5,909 nt of DNA from Candidatus Poribacteria bacterium (GTDB taxonomy: Bacteria; Poribacteria; WGA-4E; B28-G17): contig QNBQ01000130.1 in assembly GCA_003645735.1 (NCBI GenBank), forward strand, positions 1 through 5,909, given 5' to 3'. This document shows, piece after piece, positions 1 through 5,909 of the stretch. The translations under genes were made by a program, and so were the position numbers. How positions within the stretch are numbered: position 1 is the first letter of the stretch; each line of letters begins with the position of its first letter. The notes below the pieces were generated by a model. That model was given only the letters and a program-made list of their open reading frames with translations, made no database searches and had not been told where the DNA came from.

Positions 1-1
1 C

Positions 2-253
2 ATGGAGCTGGAGGAGAGAACAGCGAGGCTGGAAGGAATAATGGAACAGATAAATCAAAGGCTTTCTCACCTCGAGCTCGAAATGGGCGAACTGAGAAAC
101 TGGATGAAATCGGAGCTGGACGGCATAAGGGAGGAGATAGCCGAGCTGAGAAAGGAGTCGGTCGCCGCTTTCAGGTGGACCATCGGAATAATGCTTTCAG
201 TCCTGATCCCGATGTGGGTCACGATAATCCTAACGATCCTCTTCAAAGGATAA
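2..253 (+). CDS. Small coiled-coil protein with C-terminal membrane anchor, function unknown
   Basis: I do not recognise a named family for this 83-residue protein. Residues 3-52 are highly charged and rich in Glu, Arg and Leu, with hydrophobic residues at heptad spacing (L10, I13, I17, L21, L24, M28, L31, M35, L39, I42, I46, L49), which predicts a parallel or trimeric coiled coil. Residues about 59-81 form one continuous hydrophobic helix ending in FKG, so the protein is probably tail-anchored with the coil on the cytoplasmic side. The layout resembles the small XhlA-like group (coil plus C-terminal helix), but that is a shape similarity only. The ATG lies one base inside the window edge, so the ribosome binding site cannot be seen and a start further upstream is possible. 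It converges on the minus-strand cluster with only 9 bases between the stop codons. Coding is well supported by the structured composition; the function is not known. Confidence 0.75.
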   Translation: MELEERTARLEGIMEQINQRLSHLELEMGELRNWMKSELDGIREEIAELRKESVAAFRWTIGIMLSVLIPMWVTIILTILFKG

Positions 254-262
254 GCCCTTCCC

Positions 263-1759
263 TCACTTCCCGTGATACCTCTCCGCGAACTTCACGAACG
301 GCTTGGAAACCCATATGCTTAAGGATCTGCTCAGGCCGTAAAGCGATCGAGTGAGCAGAACCAGCAGGTAGATCGCCTCCCGGATCAATCCCCTTAGGAA
401 TCCGTTCCCCGTGAGCTTTCCGGCGTGGTAGTTCAAATTGTGCCTGCCGACGACCTCCGCCGCCCTCATTATCTCACGCACCACTTCGGGGGGGTATCTG
501 AACCAGTTCCGTTGAAGCGGGCGGTAATCGAAGAAGATCCGCTGAAACAGCGGCTCATCCCTCTCATCCTCCTCCCCCTCCTCAAGCCACCACCCCTCAA
601 AGCCGTATTCGCCCTTGTATTCCTCGTAGATCTGGGTGGCGGGGAAGGGGACGAGCACGCCGCCCGGCTGGATGTAGGTCACATAGGGGGAGAGCTGCCT
701 GATGAACTTCGTCGTCATCCTCACGTCCCCCGGCCCCTCCCAGGGGAAGCCGAACATGAAGTTCACGTAACAGTCCATCCCCGCCTCATAGGTCATCTTG
801 ACCGCCCTTTCGGCCTGCTCGACCGTTATCCCCTTCCTGATCCTCCTGAGCGTCTCCGGGTTGCCGCTCTCTATCCCGTAGGTCACCCCTACGCATCCCG
901 CCCGCCTCATCATCCTCAGAAGCTCCCTTGAGACGGCGTTGACCCGCGTGATGCATGTCCACTCGACATCCAGCCCCTCATCGATTATGAGCTGGCAGAT
1001 CTCCATCATCCTGTTCTGATCGATCGTGGCGGCGTCGTCGAACCAGTTGAACTTCCTAGTCCCGTAACGCTCCATCAGCTCCTTCATCTCATCGACGACG
1101 TTCCTCGGCGATCTGGCGCGCCATCCCCTGCTGAGGGCGACGTTGGCGCAGTAGGTGCACCTGAAGGGGCATCCCCGGCTGGTCACGATGTTGCCGAACC
1201 TGATCGAATCGCTGGGCACCCTGTAGTAATGCTCCCTGATGAACAGGTGTTTGGCGGGGAAGGGTATCGAGTCGAGGTCGCGTATCGGCGGCCTGGGGGG
1301 GTTGTGGACGGGCTTTCCGCTGGCGTTCAGATAGCTCAGCCCGGCGATCTCATCAGCCCTCCGCCTCCCCTCGACGTATTCGATCACCTCCAGCATCCCC
1401 TCCTCCGCCTCGCCCCTGAAGACCATATCGGCGCCGAACCTCAGCGGCTCCTCGGGGAAGAGGGTGGCGTGCGGCCCGCCGACGATTATCGGGACATCGA
1501 GCAGCCTCTTGATCTCCCTTATCAGCCTGTAGGTGTGGGCCGCGAAGCTGATGGTGAGCGTCAGGCCCACTAGATCCGGCTCCCACCTCGCTATCTCGCG
1601 CGCCATCGACTCGATCGTGAACTCGGCATAAGGGGCGCTGCCGTCCAGGATCAGCACCTCATGCCCCGCCCTCTCCAAGACGGCCCCCAGGTATCCCAAT
1701 CCCAGGGGCGGGCTGGTGTTCACTATGGGCGAAGGGGCCTGGGCGAGCAACACCCTCAT
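263..1759 (-). CDS. B12-binding-domain radical SAM protein (COG1032/BchE-like class)
   Basis: This 498-residue protein is a radical SAM enzyme with an N-terminal cobalamin-binding-type domain. Residues 1-135 form the Rossmann-like B12 domain: a hydrophobic first strand (MRVLLAQAPS), PPLGLGYLGAVLE at 17-29, and GGPHAT at 94-99. The radical SAM core follows at about 187-400, with the [4Fe-4S] ligands C197, C201 and C204 in SRGCPFRCTYC, and GIESGN at 295-300, a motif commonly seen in this class. The family uses SAM to make a 5'-deoxyadenosyl radical; members carry out methylations, cyclisations and other C-C chemistry on lipids, tetrapyrroles and secondary metabolites. The classical B12 lower-ligand motif DxHxxG is absent, as in many of these proteins. 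The acidic run at 393-402 and a hydrophobic/amphipathic tail at about 455-487 suggest membrane contact. The ATG overlaps the upstream phosphatase stop by one base. Class assignment is firm; the substrate is unknown. Confidence 0.93.
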   Translation of the reverse strand: MRVLLAQAPSPIVNTSPPLGLGYLGAVLERAGHEVLILDGSAPYAEFTIESMAREIARWEPDLVGLTLTISFAAHTYRLIREIKRLLDVPIIVGGPHATLFPEEPLRFGADMVFRGEAEEGMLEVIEYVEGRRRADEIAGLSYLNASGKPVHNPPRPPIRDLDSIPFPAKHLFIREHYYRVPSDSIRFGNIVTSRGCPFRCTYCANVALSRGWRARSPRNVVDEMKELMERYGTRKFNWFDDAATIDQNRMMEICQLIIDEGLDVEWTCITRVNAVSRELLRMMRRAGCVGVTYGIESGNPETLRRIRKGITVEQAERAVKMTYEAGMDCYVNFMFGFPWEGPGDVRMTTKFIRQLSPYVTYIQPGGVLVPFPATQIYEEYKGEYGFEGWWLEEGEEDERDEPLFQRIFFDYRPLQRNWFRYPPEVVREIMRAAEVVGRHNLNYHAGKLTGNGFLRGLIREAIYLLVLLTRSLYGLSRSLSIWVSKPFVKFAERYHGK

Positions 1760-4329
1760 CAGATATACCTCACGACGATGAGCGTCACGTCGTCCACCAG
1801 CGGGGCGTTACCCCTGAACGAATCGAAGGCGGAGAGTATCCTGTCCCTGACCTCCCTGGCGCCTCCGCCGACCGAGCTTTTGATGATCCGCTCGAACCGC
1901 TCGAACCCCAAAAGCTCACCCCTCTCGTTTTCGGCCTCGATTATCCCGTCCGAGAAGAAGATCAACAGATCCCCCGGCACGAGCCTAAAAGTATGGACCT
2001 TGAACTCCTGATCGGTCCTGACCCCCAGCGGATACGACCCGTCCTCTATCGCCCTCAGCTCGCCAGTGGCCGCCGAGTAATGATACGGGAAGGGGTGGCC
2101 GGCGCTTGAGATCGAGAAGATGTGGTTTTCGGCGTCGATAACCGAGAAGGCGAACGTCATGAACAGCCTCCCCTTCACCTGGCAGACCATCTCGTTCATC
2201 GCCCTCATGACCTCCTCGATATCGTCCGTCCGCCTCGTCGTGGTGAACAGACAGCTTTTGGCCATGCTCACAAGCAGCCCGGCGTCCAGGCCGTGGCCGC
2301 TGACGTCCCCTATCGCTATGCCGAACTTCATCCCCGGGAACCTGACGTAATCGTAGTAATCGCCCCCCACCTCCGCCGCCGGCCTGAAGAAGCTGCTCAC
2401 CTCGATCGCCTCGGTCTGCGGGTCCTCATCGGGGAGTATGCCCATCTGTATCCTTCGGGCGTTTTCAAGCTCCCGCCTTATCCTCTCCTGTTCGGCCCTC
2501 TCGGCGTAAAGGCGGATGTTCTCGATCGTTATGGCCGCCTGATCGGCCAGGGCCGAAAGCAGCGCGGCGTCCTCATGCGTGTAAGCCTCGCCGGACAGCT
2601 TCGGGCCGAGGAGCAGCATCCCGATGAGCCTCCCCTTCGAGAAGATCGGCACGCAGAGCTCCGCGTCGAACCTCACCAGCTTGCCCATCTCCTCCTCGTC
2701 TATCCTGCCCAGCTTGTAAAGCCTCTCCATCTCCTCCACCGGCATCGGCTCGCCCCTCCTCATCAGCTCCGAGGCGAATTTCCCCTCGGCGTTGAACTCC
2801 AAATCCTCCATCCCGGTCACCCCCCTTATGGACGCCACCTTGAGCGTTTCGGGATGATCGGGCGAGTTGAGCAGCAGCGCGCCGCGGGAGATCCTCATCA
2901 GCACGCACACCCTCGAAACCAGAAGCTCGACCAGCTTGTCGTAGTCGATTATCGAGGTCAGCGCCCTTGTGAACTGGGTCAGCATCCTGGCGTAGTCGTA
3001 GCTCTCCCTGTAGAAGGTCTTATCGACGAACTCCTTCACCTGGGATTTGGCGAACGGCATGACCACGCCGAAGACAAGGGCCATCAGGAAGCCCATCGCC
3101 TCCCGCCTGTGGGGGAGGGGGAAGAGGAGCCTGAAGATCCCGTAGTAGAAGACGATCCAGAAGGCGGCCATCAGGATGAAAAGCAGGGCGTGGACGACCG
3201 CCCATCTGACGGCGGCGCTCAGGTTCAAGGCCCTCCTCTTGAGGGTCGCGTATCCCAGCGAGAGGGGGATCAACGCAAAAGCGGCGCTGAAGAGGTTGAA
3301 GCCCCACCTTTCCCCTATGGCCCGGACGCCCCACAGCCCCCCCAGGCCGACGATGAGCGAGACGGCGACGAGGACGATGAGGATGAACCTCATCTCCCTC
3401 CTCACCCTATACTGCCTCGCCTCGGCCATCCACAGCGCCGCAACCCCTATGCTCAGCGCCGCGTAAGCCGGCAGCAGTATCAGCCCGAGCTTGGGGTATC
3501 CGACCGCCGAGCCGGCGTAGAGGGAGGAGAGCATGTGGGCGACAGCCCACAGGGGAGGGACGTAGATCAGGTAGTAGACGATCCTCCACCTCTCGACCCG
3601 ATCGCGCGGGTCGGGCGTGATGAGCAGCAGGTGCAGGAGCATGGCGGGGAGCATTCCGGCGGCGATGAGGGACAGCAGCTTGAAGGGGAAGTCGATGAAG
3701 AGGAGCGGATCGGCCCGCAGCCGACCGATCCCGGGCGGCTCGCCGATCAGCCTGGGCAGCGCAGCTATCCCGAAGGCCGCTCCCCCCAAAAGCCATCCCG
3801 CGGCCTGCTCCCTCAGCTTCAGAAAGACGTATAGCCCGGCGTAGATCGAGGCCAGCGAGCAGGCGCCCATCGACAGCAGCGCCGCCGCCTGCGCCAGCTC
3901 CCTCACCTTTCCCCTGGTCACCGGCGCGATGAGGTCATGCCCGGTCACAAACGTCAGCTCGGCGGCTATCAGCAGCCCCGAAAGCCACGTCAGCCTGCCG
4001 CTCCACTTAGGAGAAAGCGAGAAGATCAGGACGAGCCAGAAACAGGAGATTATCCCCCAGAAAAAGGCGTTCAGCTGGAGGTCGGACCAGGCGATCCTCT
4101 CCGGCCTGGTTATCAGCAGCCAGATGAGGCCCAAAAGGGAGGCCGAGCCAGCTATCAGTAGGCCGATCTGTTTGGCGTCCCGCGAGGGGAGGGATGCGGC
4201 GTAAAGAATGAACAGGGCCAGGCCGACCTGGAGGGAGGGGTATCTCCACAGGGCCGCGGCCGTCGCTAGGCCCAGGATGACCGCCCCTATCGCCCGACTG
4301 CCCAAAGCCCTTTCGATCGCCGACCTCAC
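1759..4329 (-). CDS. Membrane-anchored GAF-domain PP2C-type (RsbU/SpoIIE family) serine/threonine phosphatase
   Basis: This 856-residue protein combines three parts. Residues 1-427 are mostly hydrophobic, with about 12-14 membrane segments (for example 55-73, 88-106, 147-170, 211-236, 250-271, 279-300, 314-336, 373-400, 411-427). The exit from the membrane (VDKTFYRESYDY, 435-446) resembles the region after the membrane domain in ComP-like sensor proteins. Residues about 455-605 form a GAF domain (LCVPIFSKGRLIGMLLLG). A helical linker at 605-633 with the family's IQxxxLP-type ending leads into the phosphatase domain, 640-856. Its metal-binding motifs are intact: EVGGDYYD (D657), GDVSGHG (D675), SAGHPFP, FSDGIIEAE (D794) and DDVTL (846-850), so activity is expected. 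Relatives dephosphorylate STAS anti-anti-sigma proteins in partner-switching pathways; none is encoded here, so the target is inferred. The GTG start has GGGAG seven bases upstream and lies 4 bp after guaA; the next Met is near residue 154. No sequence damage is seen. Confidence 0.94.
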   Translation of the reverse strand: MRSAIERALGSRAIGAVILGLATAAALWRYPSLQVGLALFILYAASLPSRDAKQIGLLIAGSASLLGLIWLLITRPERIAWSDLQLNAFFWGIISCFWLVLIFSLSPKWSGRLTWLSGLLIAAELTFVTGHDLIAPVTRGKVRELAQAAALLSMGACSLASIYAGLYVFLKLREQAAGWLLGGAAFGIAALPRLIGEPPGIGRLRADPLLFIDFPFKLLSLIAAGMLPAMLLHLLLITPDPRDRVERWRIVYYLIYVPPLWAVAHMLSSLYAGSAVGYPKLGLILLPAYAALSIGVAALWMAEARQYRVRREMRFILIVLVAVSLIVGLGGLWGVRAIGERWGFNLFSAAFALIPLSLGYATLKRRALNLSAAVRWAVVHALLFILMAAFWIVFYYGIFRLLFPLPHRREAMGFLMALVFGVVMPFAKSQVKEFVDKTFYRESYDYARMLTQFTRALTSIIDYDKLVELLVSRVCVLMRISRGALLLNSPDHPETLKVASIRGVTGMEDLEFNAEGKFASELMRRGEPMPVEEMERLYKLGRIDEEEMGKLVRFDAELCVPIFSKGRLIGMLLLGPKLSGEAYTHEDAALLSALADQAAITIENIRLYAERAEQERIRRELENARRIQMGILPDEDPQTEAIEVSSFFRPAAEVGGDYYDYVRFPGMKFGIAIGDVSGHGLDAGLLVSMAKSCLFTTTRRTDDIEEVMRAMNEMVCQVKGRLFMTFAFSVIDAENHIFSISSAGHPFPYHYSAATGELRAIEDGSYPLGVRTDQEFKVHTFRLVPGDLLIFFSDGIIEAENERGELLGFERFERIIKSSVGGGAREVRDRILSAFDSFRGNAPLVDDVTLIVVRYI
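1768..1773 (-). promoter_or_regulatory. Ribosome binding site for the radical SAM gene, inside the phosphatase 3' end
   Basis: GTGAGG, a moderate match to the anti-Shine-Dalgarno sequence, lies 8 bases before the ATG at 1757-1759. It is made by codons near the end of the phosphatase gene. With the TGATG stop-start overlap, it points to reinitiation by ribosomes finishing the phosphatase. Confidence 0.5.
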
Positions 4330-4333
4330 CCCA

Positions 4334-5872
4334 TCACTCCCATTCGATCGTGCTGGGGGGCTTGGAGCTTATGTCGTAGACCACGCGGTTGACCCCTTTC
4401 ACCTCGTTGATTATCCGGTTGGATATCCTCGCCAGGACGTCGTATGGTATCCTCGCCCAATCGGCGGTCATGCCGTCGGTGCTGGTCACCGCCCTCAGCG
4501 CCACCACGTTCTCGTATGTCCTCTCGTCGCCCATCACTCCCACGCTTTTCACGGGGAGCAACACGGCGAAGGCCTGCCAGATCTCATCGTAAAGCCCCGC
4601 TCTCTTTATCTCCTCGATGAATATCGCGTCGGCCTGCCTCAGGACGTCGAGCCTCTCCTTCGTGACCTCCCCTATGACCCGTATGGCCAGGCCGGGGCCG
4701 GGGAAGGGGTGTCTGCCGAGTATCTCAGGGGGTATCCCAAGCTCCCTGCCGACCGCCCTCACCTCGTCCTTGAAAAGCTCCCTGAACGGCTCTATAAGCT
4801 CGAAGGGCATCACATCCGGGAGGCCGCCGACGTTGTGGTGGGTCTTTATCGTGGCCGACGGCCCCTTGACCGAGACGCTCTCGATCACGTCCGGGTAAAG
4901 CGTCCCCTGTGCCAGGAACCTTATCCTTCCGAACTTTTTAACCTCGTCCGCGAAGACCGCTATGAACTCCTCGCCGATGATCTTCCTCTTCATCTCGGGG
5001 TCGGTGACCCCTTTGAGCTTTTCGAGGAACCTCTGGGAGGCGTCCACGAAGTGGAGCTTTATCCCGAGCTTTTCGAAGTTCCTCCTGACCTCCTCCGCCT
5101 CGTTCAGCCTCAGCAGGCCGGTGTCGACGAAGATGCAGATCAGCCTGTCGCCTATCGCGCGGTGGATCAGCGCGGCAAGCGTCGTGGAGTCCACCCCGCC
5201 GCTGACGGCACATAACACCCTCTCATCGCCCACCCTCCGCCTTATCTCCTCGATCGCCCTCTTGACGAACGAGGCGGCGTCCCAGGTGGGCGAACAGCCG
5301 CAGATCTTGAACAGGAAATTGGAGATGATCTTCGAACCGAACTCGGTGTGCTTCACCTCGGGGTGAAACTGCAGTCCGTAGAACTTCCTGTCTTCATCCG
5401 CCATGGCGGCGATGGGCGAGTTGGCCGTGTGGGCCACCACCTCAAAGCCGGGCGGGGGGACGGCTATCCTGTCGCCGTGGCTCATCCAAACCCTGCTCTC
5501 CCTCGGGACGCCCTCGAACAGGGGCGATGGCCTGTCGACGATCAGCTGGGCGGGGCCGTATTCGCGTTTATCGGCCGGCTCGACCTCCCCTCCCAGAAGG
5601 TAGGCCATCAGCTGCATACCGTAGCAGATCCCCAGGATGGGCACGCCCAGCTCGAAGACCCGCTTGTCGCATATCGGCGCCCCCTCCTGGTAGACGTTCG
5701 CCGGCCCGCCCGACAGGATCACACCTTTGGGCCTCATCCGCCTCAGCGCCTCGACCGATATGTCGAAAGGGTGTATCTCGCAGTAGACCTTGCACTCCCT
5801 CACCCGGCGGGCGATAAGCTGGCTGTATTGCGAGCCGAAATCCAAAACGACCACAAGCTCACGTCCCCTCAT
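4334..5872 (-). CDS. guaA: GMP synthase (glutamine-hydrolysing)
   Basis: GuaA converts XMP to GMP using ATP and glutamine, the last step of de novo guanine nucleotide synthesis, in the cytoplasm. The protein is complete at 512 residues, the usual bacterial length. The N-terminal class I glutamine amidotransferase domain begins with LDFGSQY (10-16) and has the catalytic triad C83 (GICYGMQ), H170 and E172 (QFHPEV). The ATP-pyrophosphatase domain starts after about residue 195, with the P-loop SGGVDST at 224-230 and [13 protein letters not shown] at 320-332. The C-terminal dimerisation and XMP-binding domain has HPFPGPGLA at 388-396 and the signature ending [10 protein letters not shown] chose the ATG at 5870-5872 because GAAGGAAGG lies 8 bases upstream. 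A GTG three codons earlier (5879-5881) is in frame and would give 515 residues, but its purine tract abuts it and the next GGAGG is 13 bases away. An in-frame TAA at 5903-5905 closes the frame. It is first in the visible cluster. Confidence 0.98.
   Translation of the reverse strand: MRGRELVVVLDFGSQYSQLIARRVRECKVYCEIHPFDISVEALRRMRPKGVILSGGPANVYQEGAPICDKRVFELGVPILGICYGMQLMAYLLGGEVEPADKREYGPAQLIVDRPSPLFEGVPRESRVWMSHGDRIAVPPPGFEVVAHTANSPIAAMADEDRKFYGLQFHPEVKHTEFGSKIISNFLFKICGCSPTWDAASFVKRAIEEIRRRVGDERVLCAVSGGVDSTTLAALIHRAIGDRLICIFVDTGLLRLNEAEEVRRNFEKLGIKLHFVDASQRFLEKLKGVTDPEMKRKIIGEEFIAVFADEVKKFGRIRFLAQGTLYPDVIESVSVKGPSATIKTHHNVGGLPDVMPFELIEPFRELFKDEVRAVGRELGIPPEILGRHPFPGPGLAIRVIGEVTKERLDVLRQADAIFIEEIKRAGLYDEIWQAFAVLLPVKSVGVMGDERTYENVVALRAVTSTDGMTADWARIPYDVLARISNRIINEVKGVNRVVYDISSKPPSTIEWE
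4337..4341 (-). promoter_or_regulatory. Ribosome binding site for the phosphatase gene, inside the guaA 3' end
   Basis: GGGAG is formed by the last Trp and Glu codons of guaA and lies 7 bases before the GTG at 4327-4329. It supports GTG as the true start. The ATG overlapping the guaA stop (4332-4334) is out of frame and meets a stop after one codon. The placement implies translation coupled to guaA. Confidence 0.6.
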
Positions 5873-5880
5873 CCCCTCCA

Positions 5881-5889
5881 CCTTCCTTC
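5881..5889 (-). promoter_or_regulatory. Ribosome binding site for guaA
   Basis: On the minus strand the purine tract GAAGGAAGG sits 8 bases before the ATG at 5872 and directly abuts and overlaps the alternative GTG at 5881. This spacing is why the ATG is preferred. A second candidate, GGAGG at 5895-5899, is 13 bases from the GTG and 22 from the ATG, so it is less suitable for either. Confidence 0.55.
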
Positions 5890-5909
5890 GAAAACCTCCG
5901 GATTATGGA

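Larger units (their letters stand above)
263..5881 (-). other. Probable three-gene operon: guaA, GAF/PP2C phosphatase, B12-type radical SAM
   Basis: All three genes share the minus strand, with a 4-bp gap and a 1-bp overlap at the two junctions and no room for an internal promoter or terminator outside coding sequence. Co-transcription is inferred from spacing. The promoter is not visible because the window ends about 28-37 bases above the guaA start, and I found no clear intrinsic terminator after 263. Confidence 0.7.

Noticed and set aside
425..931. A 168-codon plus-strand frame antisense to the radical SAM gene.
   Set aside because: No motif, no convincing ribosome binding site, and the opposite strand is a clear radical SAM core.
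3100..3130. A G-rich run (gtgggggagggg and similar) that could suggest a quadruplex or repeat.
   Set aside because: It encodes the Leu/Pro/His/Arg segment near residues 400-410 of the phosphatase on the other strand and is typical of local GC bias; no regular spacing of four G-tracts was evident.
2122..3834. A 570-codon open frame on the plus strand, antisense to the phosphatase gene.
   Set aside because: The translation is a low-complexity run of His, Pro, Gly, Arg, Glu and Asp without domains, as expected opposite a GC-rich gene with few stop codons. The minus-strand frame carries complete, ordered domains.
4208..5215. A 335-codon open frame on the plus strand, antisense to guaA and the phosphatase start.
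   Set aside because: It crosses the junction of two well-supported genes, has no recognisable motif, and its composition matches an antisense shadow of GC-rich coding DNA.
5902..5907. CATAAT on the minus strand, a possible -10 box upstream of guaA.
   Set aside because: It matches TATAAT at five of six positions and lies about 30 bases before the ATG, but the -35 region would be outside the window, and one hexamer is not enough to call a promoter.

Overview
The window looks like ordinary chromosomal DNA from a GC-rich bacterium, probably an uncultured or poorly characterised lineage. The reading rests on the strongly GC-biased third codon positions, frequent AGG arginine codons, GTG starts, tightly packed genes, and an RsbU/SpoIIE-type phosphatase, which is a bacterial signalling family. 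No phylum can be assigned from the sequence alone. I see no tRNA, rRNA, CRISPR array, insertion sequence, integrase or large repeat, and no gene-free stretch longer than about 40 bases.

Layout. A short plus-strand gene (2-253) encodes an 83-residue protein made of a coiled coil followed by one C-terminal membrane helix. After a 9-bp convergent gap, the rest of the window is a minus-strand gene cluster, read from right to left: guaA (GMP synthase, start near 5872), a multi-membrane-spanning GAF/PP2C-type phosphatase (4329-1759), and a cobalamin-binding-type radical SAM enzyme (1759-263). The gap between guaA and the phosphatase is 4 bp. The phosphatase stop and the radical SAM start share one base (TGATG). 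The three are therefore very likely one transcript with translational coupling.

How the genes may work together. GuaA makes GMP from XMP and is housekeeping. The phosphatase has an intact catalytic core and a large N-terminal membrane region plus GAF domain, so it probably senses a signal at the membrane and dephosphorylates a protein, classically an anti-anti-sigma factor; no such partner is encoded here. The radical SAM protein has the CxxxCxxC cluster motif and a B12-type N-terminal domain, with a hydrophobic C-terminal tail that may attach it to the membrane; its substrate is unknown. A functional link between the three is possible but not shown. The window contains no convincing new system. 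The most noteworthy points are the unusual operon partners, the membrane sensor-phosphatase architecture and the small coiled-coil membrane protein.
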